From contig JAQWIT010000013.1 of the NCBI GenBank assembly GCA_029248745.1, positions 1 through 64,000 of the forward strand: DNA of 64,000 nt, given 5' to 3'. The stretch comes from Gammaproteobacteria bacterium. Lineage in GTDB: Bacteria > Pseudomonadota > Gammaproteobacteria > Nitrosococcales > Methylophagaceae. The translations under genes were made by a program, and so were the position numbers. How positions within the stretch are numbered: the stretch's first letter is position 1; every line of letters begins with the position of its first letter. The notes under the pieces are model-generated. The model was not told the DNA's origin, ran no database searches, and saw nothing but the letters and a program-made list of their open reading frames with translations. This document shows, in pieces, positions 1 through 9,334 of the stretch.

Positions 1-24
1 AGTACAATTAAGCTCATTATCATA

Positions 25-1005
25 TCAACCTAGTTTTTTAGCTAAATCCTCTGCTCTGAGGTGAGTATATCTTTGAAGCATTTTTAAGTCTTTGTGTCCT
101 GTAATGGAAGCAACTTGCATTGGTGTAAAACCCTTCTCAAATAATCTGCTGGTAGCTTCGTGTCTTAGGTCATGTAGTCTTAAATCTTCTATCTTTGCTC
201 TTTTACAAGCACGGCTAAAGGCTTGACTAACACTATCTGGTTTAATATCAAATTGACCAACATGTTTTAGTATTGAAATAGCTTTAGTCGATAGAGGTAT
301 TGTTCTAGGTATACCAGTCTTAGTTTTTGGAATATGTAATGTTCTAGCCACAAAACTAATATGTTCAGACTGGATGTTTGTTATTTCACTGCGTCTCATT
401 GCTGTTTCGATAGCAAATAATACAAAATTTTTCACTAATATAGTATCGCTCAAAGCATCAATTAGACTATCAAGTTCGTCATTATCTAACCGTCTTGTTC
501 TGGCTGTTGGTTTCGTATCTTGTGGTCTTGAAACTAATGCTACGGGATTGCCTTGGGGTAAGTTGATATGCCAGTCTTTTATTACCACTTCAAATAACTT
601 ATGCAGAAAGGCTAAGTCTTTACGGACAGTTGATGGTGATACACCTGAGGCAAGCCTAGCGTCTCTGTGCTGCCCAATTGCACTAGGAGTAACATTGAGG
701 AGAGCTAAACTTTTAAGGCTGTTGGAGTTCAACATGGTTCTTATCTGACTGAAGAATTGTCTTTGACCTCTTTTCTGAGGAACAATTTCTAGCCGATACC
801 GTTCAAGTATTGATGCAAAGGTTAGCCTCTCAGCTTGAGTAACATCGGTGAAAACACCTTGTGCTATTTCTGTCTCTATTTGATTAGCCCAGCGTATTGC
901 ATCACGCTTTGTGCTAAAAGTCTTTGACCGTGGTCTTGTACCTTTTATCCTGACGATAGATTGCCAAGGCTTGTTGCCTATAGAAAGTTTTCGGATTGTA
1001 GCCAT
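25..1005 (-). CDS. Tyrosine recombinase / phage-type integrase
   Basis: Site-specific recombinase of the lambda-integrase family, 326 aa. The N-terminal part (about 1-60) looks like the small arm-DNA-binding domain of island integrases, followed by a SAM-like core-binding domain (about 65-155) and the catalytic domain. Catalytic residues are visible: Arg204 in TAMRRSEI, His278 and Arg281 in HDLRH, His304 in ITGHKD, and the nucleophile Tyr313 in QRYTHL. All are present, so the enzyme should be active. It starts with ATG 71 bp from the 3' end of tRNA-Arg(CCG), reading in the same direction, the usual arrangement when an island integrates into a tRNA 3' end. No excisionase or phage genes are visible; the rest of the element would lie left of the window. 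Confidence 0.93.
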   Translation of the reverse strand: MATIRKLSIGNKPWQSIVRIKGTRPRSKTFSTKRDAIRWANQIETEIAQGVFTDVTQAERLTFASILERYRLEIVPQKRGQRQFFSQIRTMLNSNSLKSLALLNVTPSAIGQHRDARLASGVSPSTVRKDLAFLHKLFEVVIKDWHINLPQGNPVALVSRPQDTKPTARTRRLDNDELDSLIDALSDTILVKNFVLFAIETAMRRSEITNIQSEHISFVARTLHIPKTKTGIPRTIPLSTKAISILKHVGQFDIKPDSVSQAFSRACKRAKIEDLRLHDLRHEATSRLFEKGFTPMQVASITGHKDLKMLQRYTHLRAEDLAKKLG

Positions 1006-1020
1006 AGTTGTGCCCTAGTG

Positions 1021-1044
1021 TGAAAGTATTGTGAAAAACTTTCA
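1021..1044. repeat. Inverted repeat between integrase and tRNA
   Basis: TGAAAGT (1021-1027) and ACTTTCA (1038-1044) form a perfect 7-bp inverted repeat in the short gap between the integrase start and the tRNA 3' end. It could be an integrase or excisionase arm site, or an operator over the integrase promoter. The sequence does not decide between these. Confidence 0.4.
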
Positions 1045-1075
1045 TAGGCATCTATGGTTATAAGGCTAAGAGTAT

Positions 1076-1152
1076 TGGCGCGCCTGACAGGAGTCGAACC
1101 TGTGACCTTCAGCTTCGGAAACTGACACTCTATCCAACTGAGCTACAGGCGC
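1076..1152 (-). tRNA. tRNA-Arg (anticodon CCG), probable island attachment site
   Basis: A full cloverleaf can be read on the minus strand: 7-bp acceptor stem GCGCCTG/CAGGCGC, D arm GCTCAGTTGGATAGAGT, anticodon stem TCAGT/GCTGA with loop TTCCGAA (anticodon CCG), T arm with GTTCGACTC, discriminator G and an encoded CCA. It decodes the Arg codon CGG. The 3' half next to the integrase is the likely att core. The gene itself is intact, as expected when an element restores the tRNA end on insertion. Confidence 0.96.
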
Positions 1153-1215
1153 TTTGAATTTAGGTAAGTAGATTATACGTCCTTGGTAGCGACGCGACTA
1201 GCAATCTATCGAATT

Positions 1216-1248
1216 AATCCCCTATGCTTGATAATCAGCATGGGGATT
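1216..1248 (-). terminator. Possible terminator after glgP
   Basis: AATCCCC (1216-1222) pairs with GGGGATT (1242-1248), with a further inner stem of ATGCT/AGCAT type. It lies 14 bases past the glgP stop codon on the minus strand. The T-rich tail is weak, so this may be a 3'-stabilising hairpin rather than an efficient terminator. Confidence 0.45.
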
Positions 1249-1262
1249 AGTTTGTACAAACT

Positions 1263-3767
1263 TTAATCTTGTTTTGGCGCTATGGCCTTTAGTTGCCAAA
1301 TATCTTGATTGTACTCTTGCATGGTTCTGTCTGTTGAGAACTTACCACTATGTGCTGTGTTGAGAATGCTCATCGTGTTCCAATGAGTTTTATCTTGGTA
1401 AGCCAGTGCAGCTTGTTCTTGTGCTTTGACGAAGCTTGCAAAATCAGCAATGGTCATCCATGGATCATGCGGACTCATAAAGGCATTGATCACATTGTCG
1501 AAACGGTTAGGTTCATATTGATTGAAAAAGCCGTCTTTTAGTAAATTTACTACGCGTTTTAAGGCAGGATCTTGTTCGATAATGTCATGTGGGTTGTAAT
1601 GCTGACATTGGGTTGTGACTTCTTGTTCTGTTAACCCAAAGAGGAAGAAATTGTCAGCGCCAACTTCTTCTCTAATTTCAATATTGGCACCATCCAATGT
1701 GCCAATGGTAATCGCACCATTCATCATAAATTTCATATTGCCGGTGCCGGAAGCTTCTTTACCCGCAGTTGAAATTTGTTCTGATAGATCGGCAGCTGGA
1801 CAAATTACTTCCATCGCTGACACTTGGTAGTTGGGTAAGAAGACAACTTTAAGCCAATCACCGACTACGGGATCGTTGTTGACGGTATCTGCGACATTAT
1901 TGATTAGTTTAATGATATCTTTTGCCATGGCATAACCGGGTGCGGCTTTGCCTCCGAATAAGATGCAACGTTTGACTAGACCTTCAGTGTAATTGCGTTT
2001 GATGCGGTCGTAGAGATGAATGACATGAAGCACATTGAGTAATTGACGTTTATATTCATGAATCCGTTTTACTTGAATATCAAATAAAGCTTCAGGCGAT
2101 ACTGTGACATCGCATTTGTCTTTAATAAGATTCGCGAGACGCTGTTTGTTAGCTGTTTTTGTTGCTTGCCATTTTGCTTGGAAAGCAGAGTCAGTAGCGT
2201 AAGTTTTGAGCTTCTCTAGCTGATCAAGTTGGGTTATCCAATCATCACCAATGGTATCGGTGATTAGTTGACTAAGGTCAGGGTTACACCAGGCTAACCA
2301 GCGACGCTGTGTGACACCATTGGTTTTGTTATTGAATTTTTCTGGCCAGAGTTGGTAAAAATCGTTAAATAAGCCTTTTTGTAATAGTCCAGAATGTAAA
2401 GCGGCAACGCCATTGATAGAGAAACTGCCTACGATAGCAAGGTGTGCCATTCTAACTTGTTGTTGATCGCCTTCTTCAATGATAGACAGCCGTCTAATTT
2501 TTTGTTTATCGCCAGGCCATTTTTTAGCGACTTGGGTTAGGAAGCGGGCATTGATTTCATAGATAATTTCCAACACTCTTGGAAGTAGTTGGGCAAACAT
2601 AGGTACAGACCAACGTTCTAGTGCCTCAGGCAAGAGAGTATGGTTAGTGTAGGCCATGGTATGAGTTGTGATTTCCCATGATTGATCCCAGCTAAGGTGG
2701 TGTTGGTCGATTAGTAATCGCATCAATTCTGCAACGGCAACAGTAGGGTGTGTATCGTTTAGTTGGAAACAGTTCTTTTCAGCAAAGTGACTGAAATTTT
2801 GTCCGTGGCTGTTTACCCAAGCATTGAGAATGTCTTGCAAGCTGGCAGAGGCAAGGAAATATTGTTGGCGTAAGCGGAGCTCTTTACCGTTCTCACTCGC
2901 GTCGTTGGGGTAAAGCACCATACTGATGTTTTCTGCAGCATTTTTAGCAGCGACTGCATCTGTATACGAACCAGCGTTAAAGTCTTCTAGATTGAATTCA
3001 TCTGTTGATGTGGCTTTCCATAAACGGAGTTTGTTGACGGTGCCATTTTGGTAGCCTGGAATTGGAAGATCATAAGGGACGGCAAAGACGTCATTGGTGT
3101 TTACCCAGTGAATATGTGTTTTCCCTTGTTTGTCTTGGCGGAATTCAGTATGACCACCAAATGGGATACGTTGGGTAAATTCTGGTCGCTCTAATTCCCA
3201 AGGATTGCCGTCACGTAGCCAGTGGTCGGGCATTTCTACCTGATTACCTTGTTTGATACTTTGTTGGAACATGCCATATTCATAGCGTATACCGTAGCCT
3301 GTGACAGGGAGTTGCAAAGTGGCACAACTATCGATAAAACAGGCGGCAAGGCGACCTAAACCACCGTTTCCTAGCCCTGCATCGTGTTCAAGGCCTGTCA
3401 ATTCTTCGAAGTTTAATCCAAGGTCGTGCATGGCACGCTCAGTATTTTCTTGTAGACCAAGGTTTAACGCTGCATTACCCATGGCACGGCCCATCAAGAA
3501 CTCCATTGAAAGGTAATAGGCTTGCTTACACCGTGTTTCTGTATAAGTGTGCTGGGTGTGTTTCATTCTTTCGAAAAGGCGATCGCGGAGTGTAAAAGCT
3601 AGGGAAGAGTATAAATAGTGGCCGAGTGCACGGCTTTTATCTTGCGCAAGGTGGTTGGCGTAATAATTTTTGAAATCGTGCTCTATTGAAACGATGTCCA
3701 TACCTAGTGTAGGTAGGTTATGTAATTCGGGCTTGGGTGTCAGCGTAGACGCATAACGAGGTGTCAT
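1263..3767 (-). CDS. glgP: Glycogen/starch phosphorylase
   Basis: Cytoplasmic enzyme that releases glucose-1-phosphate from alpha-1,4-glucan ends using phosphate and a pyridoxal-phosphate cofactor. At 834 aa it is full length for the bacterial family. The PLP-lysine motif EASGTGNMKFMMNGA lies near residue 680, and the glycine-rich GLGNGGLGRLAACF near 130 forms part of the active-site cleft. It stands alone, followed by a tRNA gene, with no glgA, glgB or glgC beside it. Its presence implies that glycogen is stored and used by the cell. No lesion is seen and the ATG start agrees with the family N-terminus. Confidence 0.97.
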   Translation of the reverse strand: MTPRYASTLTPKPELHNLPTLGMDIVSIEHDFKNYYANHLAQDKSRALGHYLYSSLAFTLRDRLFERMKHTQHTYTETRCKQAYYLSMEFLMGRAMGNAALNLGLQENTERAMHDLGLNFEELTGLEHDAGLGNGGLGRLAACFIDSCATLQLPVTGYGIRYEYGMFQQSIKQGNQVEMPDHWLRDGNPWELERPEFTQRIPFGGHTEFRQDKQGKTHIHWVNTNDVFAVPYDLPIPGYQNGTVNKLRLWKATSTDEFNLEDFNAGSYTDAVAAKNAAENISMVLYPNDASENGKELRLRQQYFLASASLQDILNAWVNSHGQNFSHFAEKNCFQLNDTHPTVAVAELMRLLIDQHHLSWDQSWEITTHTMAYTNHTLLPEALERWSVPMFAQLLPRVLEIIYEINARFLTQVAKKWPGDKQKIRRLSIIEEGDQQQVRMAHLAIVGSFSINGVAALHSGLLQKGLFNDFYQLWPEKFNNKTNGVTQRRWLAWCNPDLSQLITDTIGDDWITQLDQLEKLKTYATDSAFQAKWQATKTANKQRLANLIKDKCDVTVSPEALFDIQVKRIHEYKRQLLNVLHVIHLYDRIKRNYTEGLVKRCILFGGKAAPGYAMAKDIIKLINNVADTVNNDPVVGDWLKVVFLPNYQVSAMEVICPAADLSEQISTAGKEASGTGNMKFMMNGAITIGTLDGANIEIREEVGADNFFLFGLTEQEVTTQCQHYNPHDIIEQDPALKRVVNLLKDGFFNQYEPNRFDNVINAFMSPHDPWMTIADFASFVKAQEQAALAYQDKTHWNTMSILNTAHSGKFSTDRTMQEYNQDIWQLKAIAPKQD

Positions 3768-3936
3768 AATCAGAGGACCTTAAAATAGCTGTTTAATGAT
3801 TGTGTAAGGTAGCTGCTTAGCTACGGGCGAGAGGACGTCATTGTCACAGCAAGCATGTAAAAAGGCTTAATCATAGCATTGTCGAGGAAGCCGCTTATCA
3901 TAGTGATATCGCTGGAAGTGTGATTTTTGTAGTACT

Positions 3937-4548
3937 TTAGTGATTTTGGTGTTCTGAAGAGAACCATTGATCGAGTTGTTCGATGGCTTGTTGTTTACCT
4001 TGTTGGTTGTGAGATGAAAATAACTGTGCGCCAGCGGTAAGCCCTTGCTTTTTGAGTTCACTCTCGACTTGTAATAGAGTGGTTTTTGCCGCTCCTTTTT
4101 TGAGTTTGTCTGATTTTGTCAGCAGGATATGGACAGCAAGTTCAGCTTTGTTTGCCCAGTGGACCATTTGTAGATCAAATTCTTTAAGAGGATGACGACA
4201 ATCCATCATGAGCATTAAGCCTTCTAATGACTGACGTGTTTCTAAGTATTTACCTAAAGTTTGTTGCCAACGAATTTTCATTTTTTCGGGGACTTTAGCA
4301 TAGCCATAACCCGGCAAATCGACGAGACTTTTATTTTCGTCAATGTTGAAGAAGTTAACCATTTGTGTCCGACCAGGTGTTTTACTGATTCTAGCCAGTG
4401 ATTTTTGTTCTGTGATGGTATTGATAGCGCTAGATTTCCCCGCATTTGAACGACCTGCGAAGGCGATTTCAATGCCGTTATCTTCAGGCAGTTCTGATAA
4501 TTGTGTTGCGCTGATTGTGTATTGCGCTTGGCGGTATTGGTTGACCAT
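3937..4548 (-). CDS. engB: Ribosome-biogenesis GTPase EngB (YihA/YsxC)
   Basis: Essential small TRAFAC-class GTPase acting in large-subunit ribosome assembly, 203 aa. All G motifs are present: G1 GRSNAGKS (32-39), G2 TPGRT (57-61), G3 DLPGYG (77-82) and G4 TKSD (144-147). The gene is divergent from the cytochrome c4 gene, and this engB/cytochrome c4/resB neighbourhood is also found in other proteobacteria that use system II cytochrome maturation. The 169 bases between it and glgP hold nothing I can identify. Confidence 0.97.
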   Translation of the reverse strand: MVNQYRQAQYTISATQLSELPEDNGIEIAFAGRSNAGKSSAINTITEQKSLARISKTPGRTQMVNFFNIDENKSLVDLPGYGYAKVPEKMKIRWQQTLGKYLETRQSLEGLMLMMDCRHPLKEFDLQMVHWANKAELAVHILLTKSDKLKKGAAKTTLLQVESELKKQGLTAGAQLFSSHNQQGKQQAIEQLDQWFSSEHQNH

Positions 4549-4730
4549 GAAAAGCCTTTGATTGTTTAATCTGACCAGTATTTTACACCCTGTGGAGGAT
4601 AGGGTTGTTTTTTCCTGTTCTATCGAGCGGGTTGGGGGCTTTGGTAGCTCACTTTTAGGTGCAAAAAAGCCTTAATCAGAGTAGGATAGTGATTGATTTG
4701 TCACTATGAAATAATTTTGCGGAAATCACA

Positions 4731-5336
4731 ATGAGAAAATGGTTGGGAGCAATTGTCGTCGGCTTTGCTATTAGCAATTCATCCGTGTTTGCTATGGGTG
4801 ATATTGAAGCAGGCAAAGCAAAGTCAGCAAGTTGTGTTGAGTGCCATGGCGAGGGGGGCAATAGCACTGAGCCGTTGTTTCCTAAAATAGCTGGTCAGGG
4901 TCAAGCTTATTTGTTTAAGCAATTGATGGATTTTGCTTCAGGCGCACGGGAAGGCGTTTTCATGGCGGGCATTGTGTCAGACCTAAGCGAGCAGGATATG
5001 GCCGATTTATCCGCTTATTACGCATCTTCGACTCCCACCTTAGATACGGTTCCGGACGAATTGCTAGCTTTAGGTCAAAAAATATATCGTGGCGGCAATA
5101 AAGAAACAGGTGTACCTGCCTGTATGGCTTGTCATGGTCCAAGTGGTGCCGGAGTCCCGGCTGCTAAATGGCCAGCATTATCTGGGCAGCATGCTACCTA
5201 TACTGAGCTGCAACTAGAAGATTTTGCTAATGATATGCGTCGTAATGACGTGAATGGCATGATGCGAGATATCGCTGCGAAGATGTCGGAAAATGAACGG
5301 CAAGCGGTGAGTGCTTATATTTCAGGTTTGCACTAA
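4731..5336 (+). CDS. Dihaem cytochrome c4
   Basis: Periplasmic or membrane-attached electron carrier passing electrons to terminal oxidases. It is 201 aa with a Sec signal peptide (about 1-21, ending VFA-MG). Two haem-binding motifs, CVECH (35-39) and CMACH (131-135), sit in two similar halves, the hallmark of cytochrome c4. Met78 (GVFMAG) and a Met in the MM pair late in the second half (DVNGMMRD) are the expected axial ligands. It directly precedes resB and ccsA, whose products attach haem to such proteins, followed by the thiol oxidoreductase dsbA. Confidence 0.93.
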   Translation: MRKWLGAIVVGFAISNSSVFAMGDIEAGKAKSASCVECHGEGGNSTEPLFPKIAGQGQAYLFKQLMDFASGAREGVFMAGIVSDLSEQDMADLSAYYASSTPTLDTVPDELLALGQKIYRGGNKETGVPACMACHGPSGAGVPAAKWPALSGQHATYTELQLEDFANDMRRNDVNGMMRDIAAKMSENERQAVSAYISGLH

Positions 5337-5428
5337 ATAATAAATAATTAAAATTTGTGCAACTTTAAGTGGCCAGATCTTTTCTATTCAATCAAATATG
5401 TCGATTCTCAAGTGGTTTTTTCTTTTTT

Positions 5429-7435
5429 ATGTCTGACGTCAACGTACCATCTAAGCCTCGCCAATCCTTCGGCAAGCGACTTGTCTCATTGCTCGGGTCT
5501 ATGGACCTTGCCATTACGCTACTATTGGTGTTAGCTATTGCTTCGGTGATTGGTACTGTTTTACAACAGAATCAGCCGTATGCTGATTATGTGATTAAGT
5601 TTGGCCCTTTTTGGTTTGAAGTCTTCGAGTCGGCCGGGCTTTATGATGTTTATAGTGCATTATGGTTTTTAATTATTTTGTCCTTGTTGGTAGTGTCGAC
5701 AACAGTTTGTGTCGTTCGCAATGCGCCAAACATGCTCAAAGATATGTGGGAGTTACGTACTCAAGTCCGTGAGAAATCTTTGCGTTCTATGCACCACACC
5801 GATAACTGGTCATCGGGTATAGAACACAGTCAGTTAGCAGCTACGATGCAGGCTAATTTGTCAGATGCAGGGTTTAGAGTCAGGCAGACTGAAAAGGAAG
5901 AAGGTTTATTACTATCGGCAATGAGCGGTAGTTTGAACCGTTTAGGATATTTATTCACCCATATTGCAATCATTGTCATTTGTATTGGTGGCTTGCTCGA
6001 TAGTAATTTACGGATTAAATTTGCTGAGTGGCAAGGTGATCTAAAAATAGAAACGCGTGATCTGGCAACAAATGATGTGCCAGTAGAAAGTCGTCTACCA
6101 GTCGGAAACCAAGCTTTTCGGGGTAGCATCCAAATACCAGAAGGTCGTGTAGCTAATGTGGCGTTTTTGCCGTTAAGAGATGGTTATTTAGTTCAAGAGT
6201 TACCTTTCGCATTAAAAGTGGATGATTTTAGAATCGAACACTATATAACGGGTCAACCTAAGTCTTTTGAAACAGATTTGGTTTTGTTTGATGATGATTT
6301 GGCTGAGCCACTCAAAACCACTATTTCTGTTAATCATCCGTTGATACACAAAGGCTATGCTATTTATCAATCGAGTTTTGCAGATGGTGGGTCGGGGTTA
6401 GTGCTTGAAGCATGGCCATTGGATGAGCGTGCAGGTGCTTCACCAGAAAAATTTGCGGTTAAGGTTTTTGATAAGCGTCCCATGACTTGGGGAGATAAAC
6501 AATTACGTCTAGAGATAAATTCTTTTAGGCCTTTTAATATCAATCCGGATCCGACTGAAGAAGATCCTAAAAATGTTCGAAACTATGGCCCAAGTTTTGG
6601 CTTTAAACTCCGTTCTCCAACTGGAGAAGCACGTGAGTATGTAAACTATATGGTGCCGGTGATGAAAGATGACAGGCCATTTTTCTTAAGTGGGGTACGC
6701 TCAAGTCAGGCAGAAGAGTTCGGCTACTTATATATCCCTGTTGACTCTCAAGGTAGTTTGAAGGAGTTTAATCGGTTTTTGCAGCGTTTACGTGATAAAG
6801 ATGCAGTAGAAAGGGTATCAAAACAAATGATGTTAGAGACATTAACTCAGATGACTGATGGGGAGAATCAACAATTACAAGATAATTTACAGGAGACTTT
6901 AAAAGCCTTAGTTACGATGTTTCTCCGGGGGGGCTTTACTGGTGTTGCAGAGTTTATTGATACATCACTACCAGAAGGCCAGAAAGAAAAGCTCGGGTCG
7001 GCTTATTTGAGTATGTTGCGGGAAATGTTGGCACGTTTGTTTTTTACGGATAAAGATCAAACTCAAGCGGTGACGGAAGCTGAATTACTATTTCTACAAG
7101 ATGCTGCGGATGCAATAGGTAGCTTATCTCGTTATGGTTCCCCTGTTTATTTAGGGTTAAAAGATTATGCACATGTTCAGGCCAGTGGTTTGCAAATTGC
7201 CAAAGCGCCGGGTAAAAATACCGTTTATCTTGGTTGTGCTTTATTAATTCTTGGAGTATTTATTTTATTCTACTTGCCACAACGTCGTTTTTGGGTTTTG
7301 CTTAAACAAAATGATTCTGAGAATGAGATAATCTTAGCTGGAATGAGTAACCGTAACCCGCGTGATTTCGAGCAGTTTTTTGATCAAATGCGAGTACAGT
7401 TAAGACGTGAGACGGGGAACTCTGATTCACATTAA
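5429..7435 (+). CDS. resB: System II cytochrome c maturation protein ResB/Ccs1
   Basis: Membrane protein that with CcsA carries haem across the membrane and ligates it to apocytochrome c. Near the N-terminus are two hydrophobic segments (SMDLAITLLLVLAIASVIGT and the segment after LYDVYSALWF), a third follows (RLGYLFTHIAIIVICIGG), then a long periplasmic domain and a last TM helix (YLGCALLILGVFILFYL). The reading frame is open from a GTG at 5369, but the first 20 residues from there look unlike the family, so I prefer ATG 5429 (MSDVNVPSKP), giving 668 aa. Neither start has a clear ribosome-binding site. The last 38 bases before ccsA make an operon likely. Confidence 0.93.
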   Translation: MSDVNVPSKPRQSFGKRLVSLLGSMDLAITLLLVLAIASVIGTVLQQNQPYADYVIKFGPFWFEVFESAGLYDVYSALWFLIILSLLVVSTTVCVVRNAPNMLKDMWELRTQVREKSLRSMHHTDNWSSGIEHSQLAATMQANLSDAGFRVRQTEKEEGLLLSAMSGSLNRLGYLFTHIAIIVICIGGLLDSNLRIKFAEWQGDLKIETRDLATNDVPVESRLPVGNQAFRGSIQIPEGRVANVAFLPLRDGYLVQELPFALKVDDFRIEHYITGQPKSFETDLVLFDDDLAEPLKTTISVNHPLIHKGYAIYQSSFADGGSGLVLEAWPLDERAGASPEKFAVKVFDKRPMTWGDKQLRLEINSFRPFNINPDPTEEDPKNVRNYGPSFGFKLRSPTGEAREYVNYMVPVMKDDRPFFLSGVRSSQAEEFGYLYIPVDSQGSLKEFNRFLQRLRDKDAVERVSKQMMLETLTQMTDGENQQLQDNLQETLKALVTMFLRGGFTGVAEFIDTSLPEGQKEKLGSAYLSMLREMLARLFFTDKDQTQAVTEAELLFLQDAADAIGSLSRYGSPVYLGLKDYAHVQASGLQIAKAPGKNTVYLGCALLILGVFILFYLPQRRFWVLLKQNDSENEIILAGMSNRNPRDFEQFFDQMRVQLRRETGNSDSH

Positions 7436-7478
7436 CGTTCTTAGAGTGAATGAATAGATTTAGGTTGGAAGAGAACAC

Positions 7479-8630
7479 ATGACAACAACAATATTGAACA
7501 AAGAAAGTAGTCCATTAGCGATTCAATGGTCCTGGTGGCTGTTGATGATTTTGGCTGCGGGTTTACTGTTATCAATGTACAGCAATGTATTTGATGTTTA
7601 TGAGATTGGGATAGTAATTTTTTCTGCAGTATCTTTGGGTTTGTTAGGACAGAACTGGCCAGGTTTCCGAGTACATATTGCTGTTGTGACGGGTTTGAGC
7701 TTGGCTGGGATACAACTATACGGCAATAATTTAACCTCAGCCGAGAGTAGTTTCCTTCTGAATTATATTTTGTCCAGTCAATCTGCAATTATGTGGATGA
7801 GTACTTTATACGTGATGGCGACCGCAGCCTATTTCACAGGTTTGTTTGCACAGTCAGCTTTCGTAGAAAAAGTGGGTTCGGCCTTGACTTGGTCGGCAAC
7901 AACAATGGGTATTGTTGGTTTGATGGTTCGTTGGCGTGAATCTTACCTAATGGGGGATGATATTGGCTATGTTCCAGTCAGTAACCTGTATGAAGTCTTC
8001 ATTTTGTTTGCGGTTATTACAGCCCTATTGTATTTGTTTTATGAACGTCGTTTTAGAACACGTGCGCTGGGTGGTTTTGTCTTGTTAGTGATCAGCGCGG
8101 CAGTTGCTTTTTTACTTTGGTATGCATTCGATCGGAATGCTGCTGATATACAACCATTAGTGCCAGCACTGCAGAGCTACTGGATGAAGATTCATGTACC
8201 CGCTAATTTTGTTGGTTACGGTGCTTTTGCTATGGCAGCGATGATTGGTGTCGCTTATTTGTTAACGTCTTGGGCAAGAGATAAGCAGTCGAAAGGTGTG
8301 ATGGCAAAAGTGATGCCTGATCTGCTTGTGATGGAAGATCTAATGTACAAAGCGATTGCATTGGGTTTTGCTTTCTTTACTGTCGCAACTGTTTTAGGTG
8401 CCTTGTGGGCTGCAGAAGCATGGGGTGGTTATTGGTCTTGGGATCCGAAAGAAACATGGGCTTTAATCGTTTGGCTTAACTATGCTGCTTGGCTTCATAT
8501 GCGAATGATAAAAGGCTGGCATGGCCGTCCAATGGCTTGGTGGGCAATTATTGGCTTATTTGTCACATTATTCGCCTTTTTAGGCGTGAATATGTTTTTA
8601 GGTGGTTTACACTCCTACGGTGAGTTATAA
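7479..8630 (+). CDS. ccsA: System II cytochrome c maturation protein CcsA/ResC
   Basis: Multi-pass membrane haem exporter and lyase partner of ResB, 383 aa with many hydrophobic helices. The tryptophan-rich WWD signature is present as WGGYWSWDPKETW near residue 320, with the conserved His residues nearby (SYWMKIHVPANF; LNYAAWLHMRM). The start ATG has GGAAGAG eight bases upstream. It follows resB by 43 bases and precedes dsbA by 23 bases, so cytochrome c4-resB-ccsA-dsbA is probably one transcription unit. System I (ccmABCDEFGH) is commoner in gammaproteobacteria, so use of system II is a notable trait. Confidence 0.95.
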   Translation: MTTTILNKESSPLAIQWSWWLLMILAAGLLLSMYSNVFDVYEIGIVIFSAVSLGLLGQNWPGFRVHIAVVTGLSLAGIQLYGNNLTSAESSFLLNYILSSQSAIMWMSTLYVMATAAYFTGLFAQSAFVEKVGSALTWSATTMGIVGLMVRWRESYLMGDDIGYVPVSNLYEVFILFAVITALLYLFYERRFRTRALGGFVLLVISAAVAFLLWYAFDRNAADIQPLVPALQSYWMKIHVPANFVGYGAFAMAAMIGVAYLLTSWARDKQSKGVMAKVMPDLLVMEDLMYKAIALGFAFFTVATVLGALWAAEAWGGYWSWDPKETWALIVWLNYAAWLHMRMIKGWHGRPMAWWAIIGLFVTLFAFLGVNMFLGGLHSYGEL

Positions 8631-8653
8631 GTTTAATAAAAGGAGATATCTGG

Positions 8654-9286
8654 ATGAATAAGATAATTGAAAGATTATTGGTATTAGCCTTAGCTTTCAC
8701 CTCCGCTGGTGTTATGGCTTTGCCTTTAGCTTATGTAGAGGGTGAACATTATCAATTAACATCGCAGCGGTTGGCTGTGTCAGATAATCAAGCTACTGAA
8801 GTGGTAGAGTTATTCATGTATACCTGCCCACACTGTTATCATCTTGAGCCTGAAGTAGAGGATTGGAATAAGTCTATAGCGGATACGGATAAGGTACAGT
8901 TTGTACAGGTTCCTGCTGTATTTGGGCAAAATCAAATTCCTTTAGCCACTGCTTTTTATGCAGCAGTGGCATTAGACCTTTCTGAGAAATTACATCCTTT
9001 ATTATTTGAGGCTATTCATGAAGATGGTATGAACTTATCATCGAAGAAAGCGATATTAGATTATGTTGCTGAGCAGGGTGTTGATCGTGCTAGCTTTGAT
9101 AAAATGATGGGCTCGTTTGCTGTTAAAACAAAAGTGAAAAAAGCCGCTGCGTTGACCAAAATGTCGGGAGTGACTGGCGTTCCTTCTTTTGTTGTTAATG
9201 GTCGTTATCACACTAGTGGGCCGATGGCAGGTAGTATTGAAAAGATGTTTGAGATTGTTGACTTTTTGGTTGAACAATCACAGTAA
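8654..9286 (+). CDS. dsbA: Thiol:disulfide interchange protein DsbA
   Basis: Periplasmic disulfide-forming oxidoreductase, 210 aa. Signal peptide about 1-22 (ending GVMA-LP). Redox motif CPHC at 58-61 in a thioredoxin fold with a helical insertion, and the cis-proline loop TGVPSF near residue 175. A strong ribosome-binding site (AAAGGAGATAT) precedes the ATG. Its place right after resB-ccsA suggests it also oxidises, or is rebalanced with, the CXXCH cysteines of apocytochromes; that link is inference from position. Confidence 0.95.
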   Translation: MNKIIERLLVLALAFTSAGVMALPLAYVEGEHYQLTSQRLAVSDNQATEVVELFMYTCPHCYHLEPEVEDWNKSIADTDKVQFVQVPAVFGQNQIPLATAFYAAVALDLSEKLHPLLFEAIHEDGMNLSSKKAILDYVAEQGVDRASFDKMMGSFAVKTKVKKAAALTKMSGVTGVPSFVVNGRYHTSGPMAGSIEKMFEIVDFLVEQSQ

Positions 9287-9334
9287 ACTTCGGTTTAAAA
9301 CAAGAGCAGGAAATTTGGGTTTAAGCGCATAGCG

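Noticed and set aside
374..748. Open frame on the plus strand inside the integrase
   Set aside because: It is the antisense of a clear integrase catalytic domain, with no ribosome-binding site or recognisable protein.
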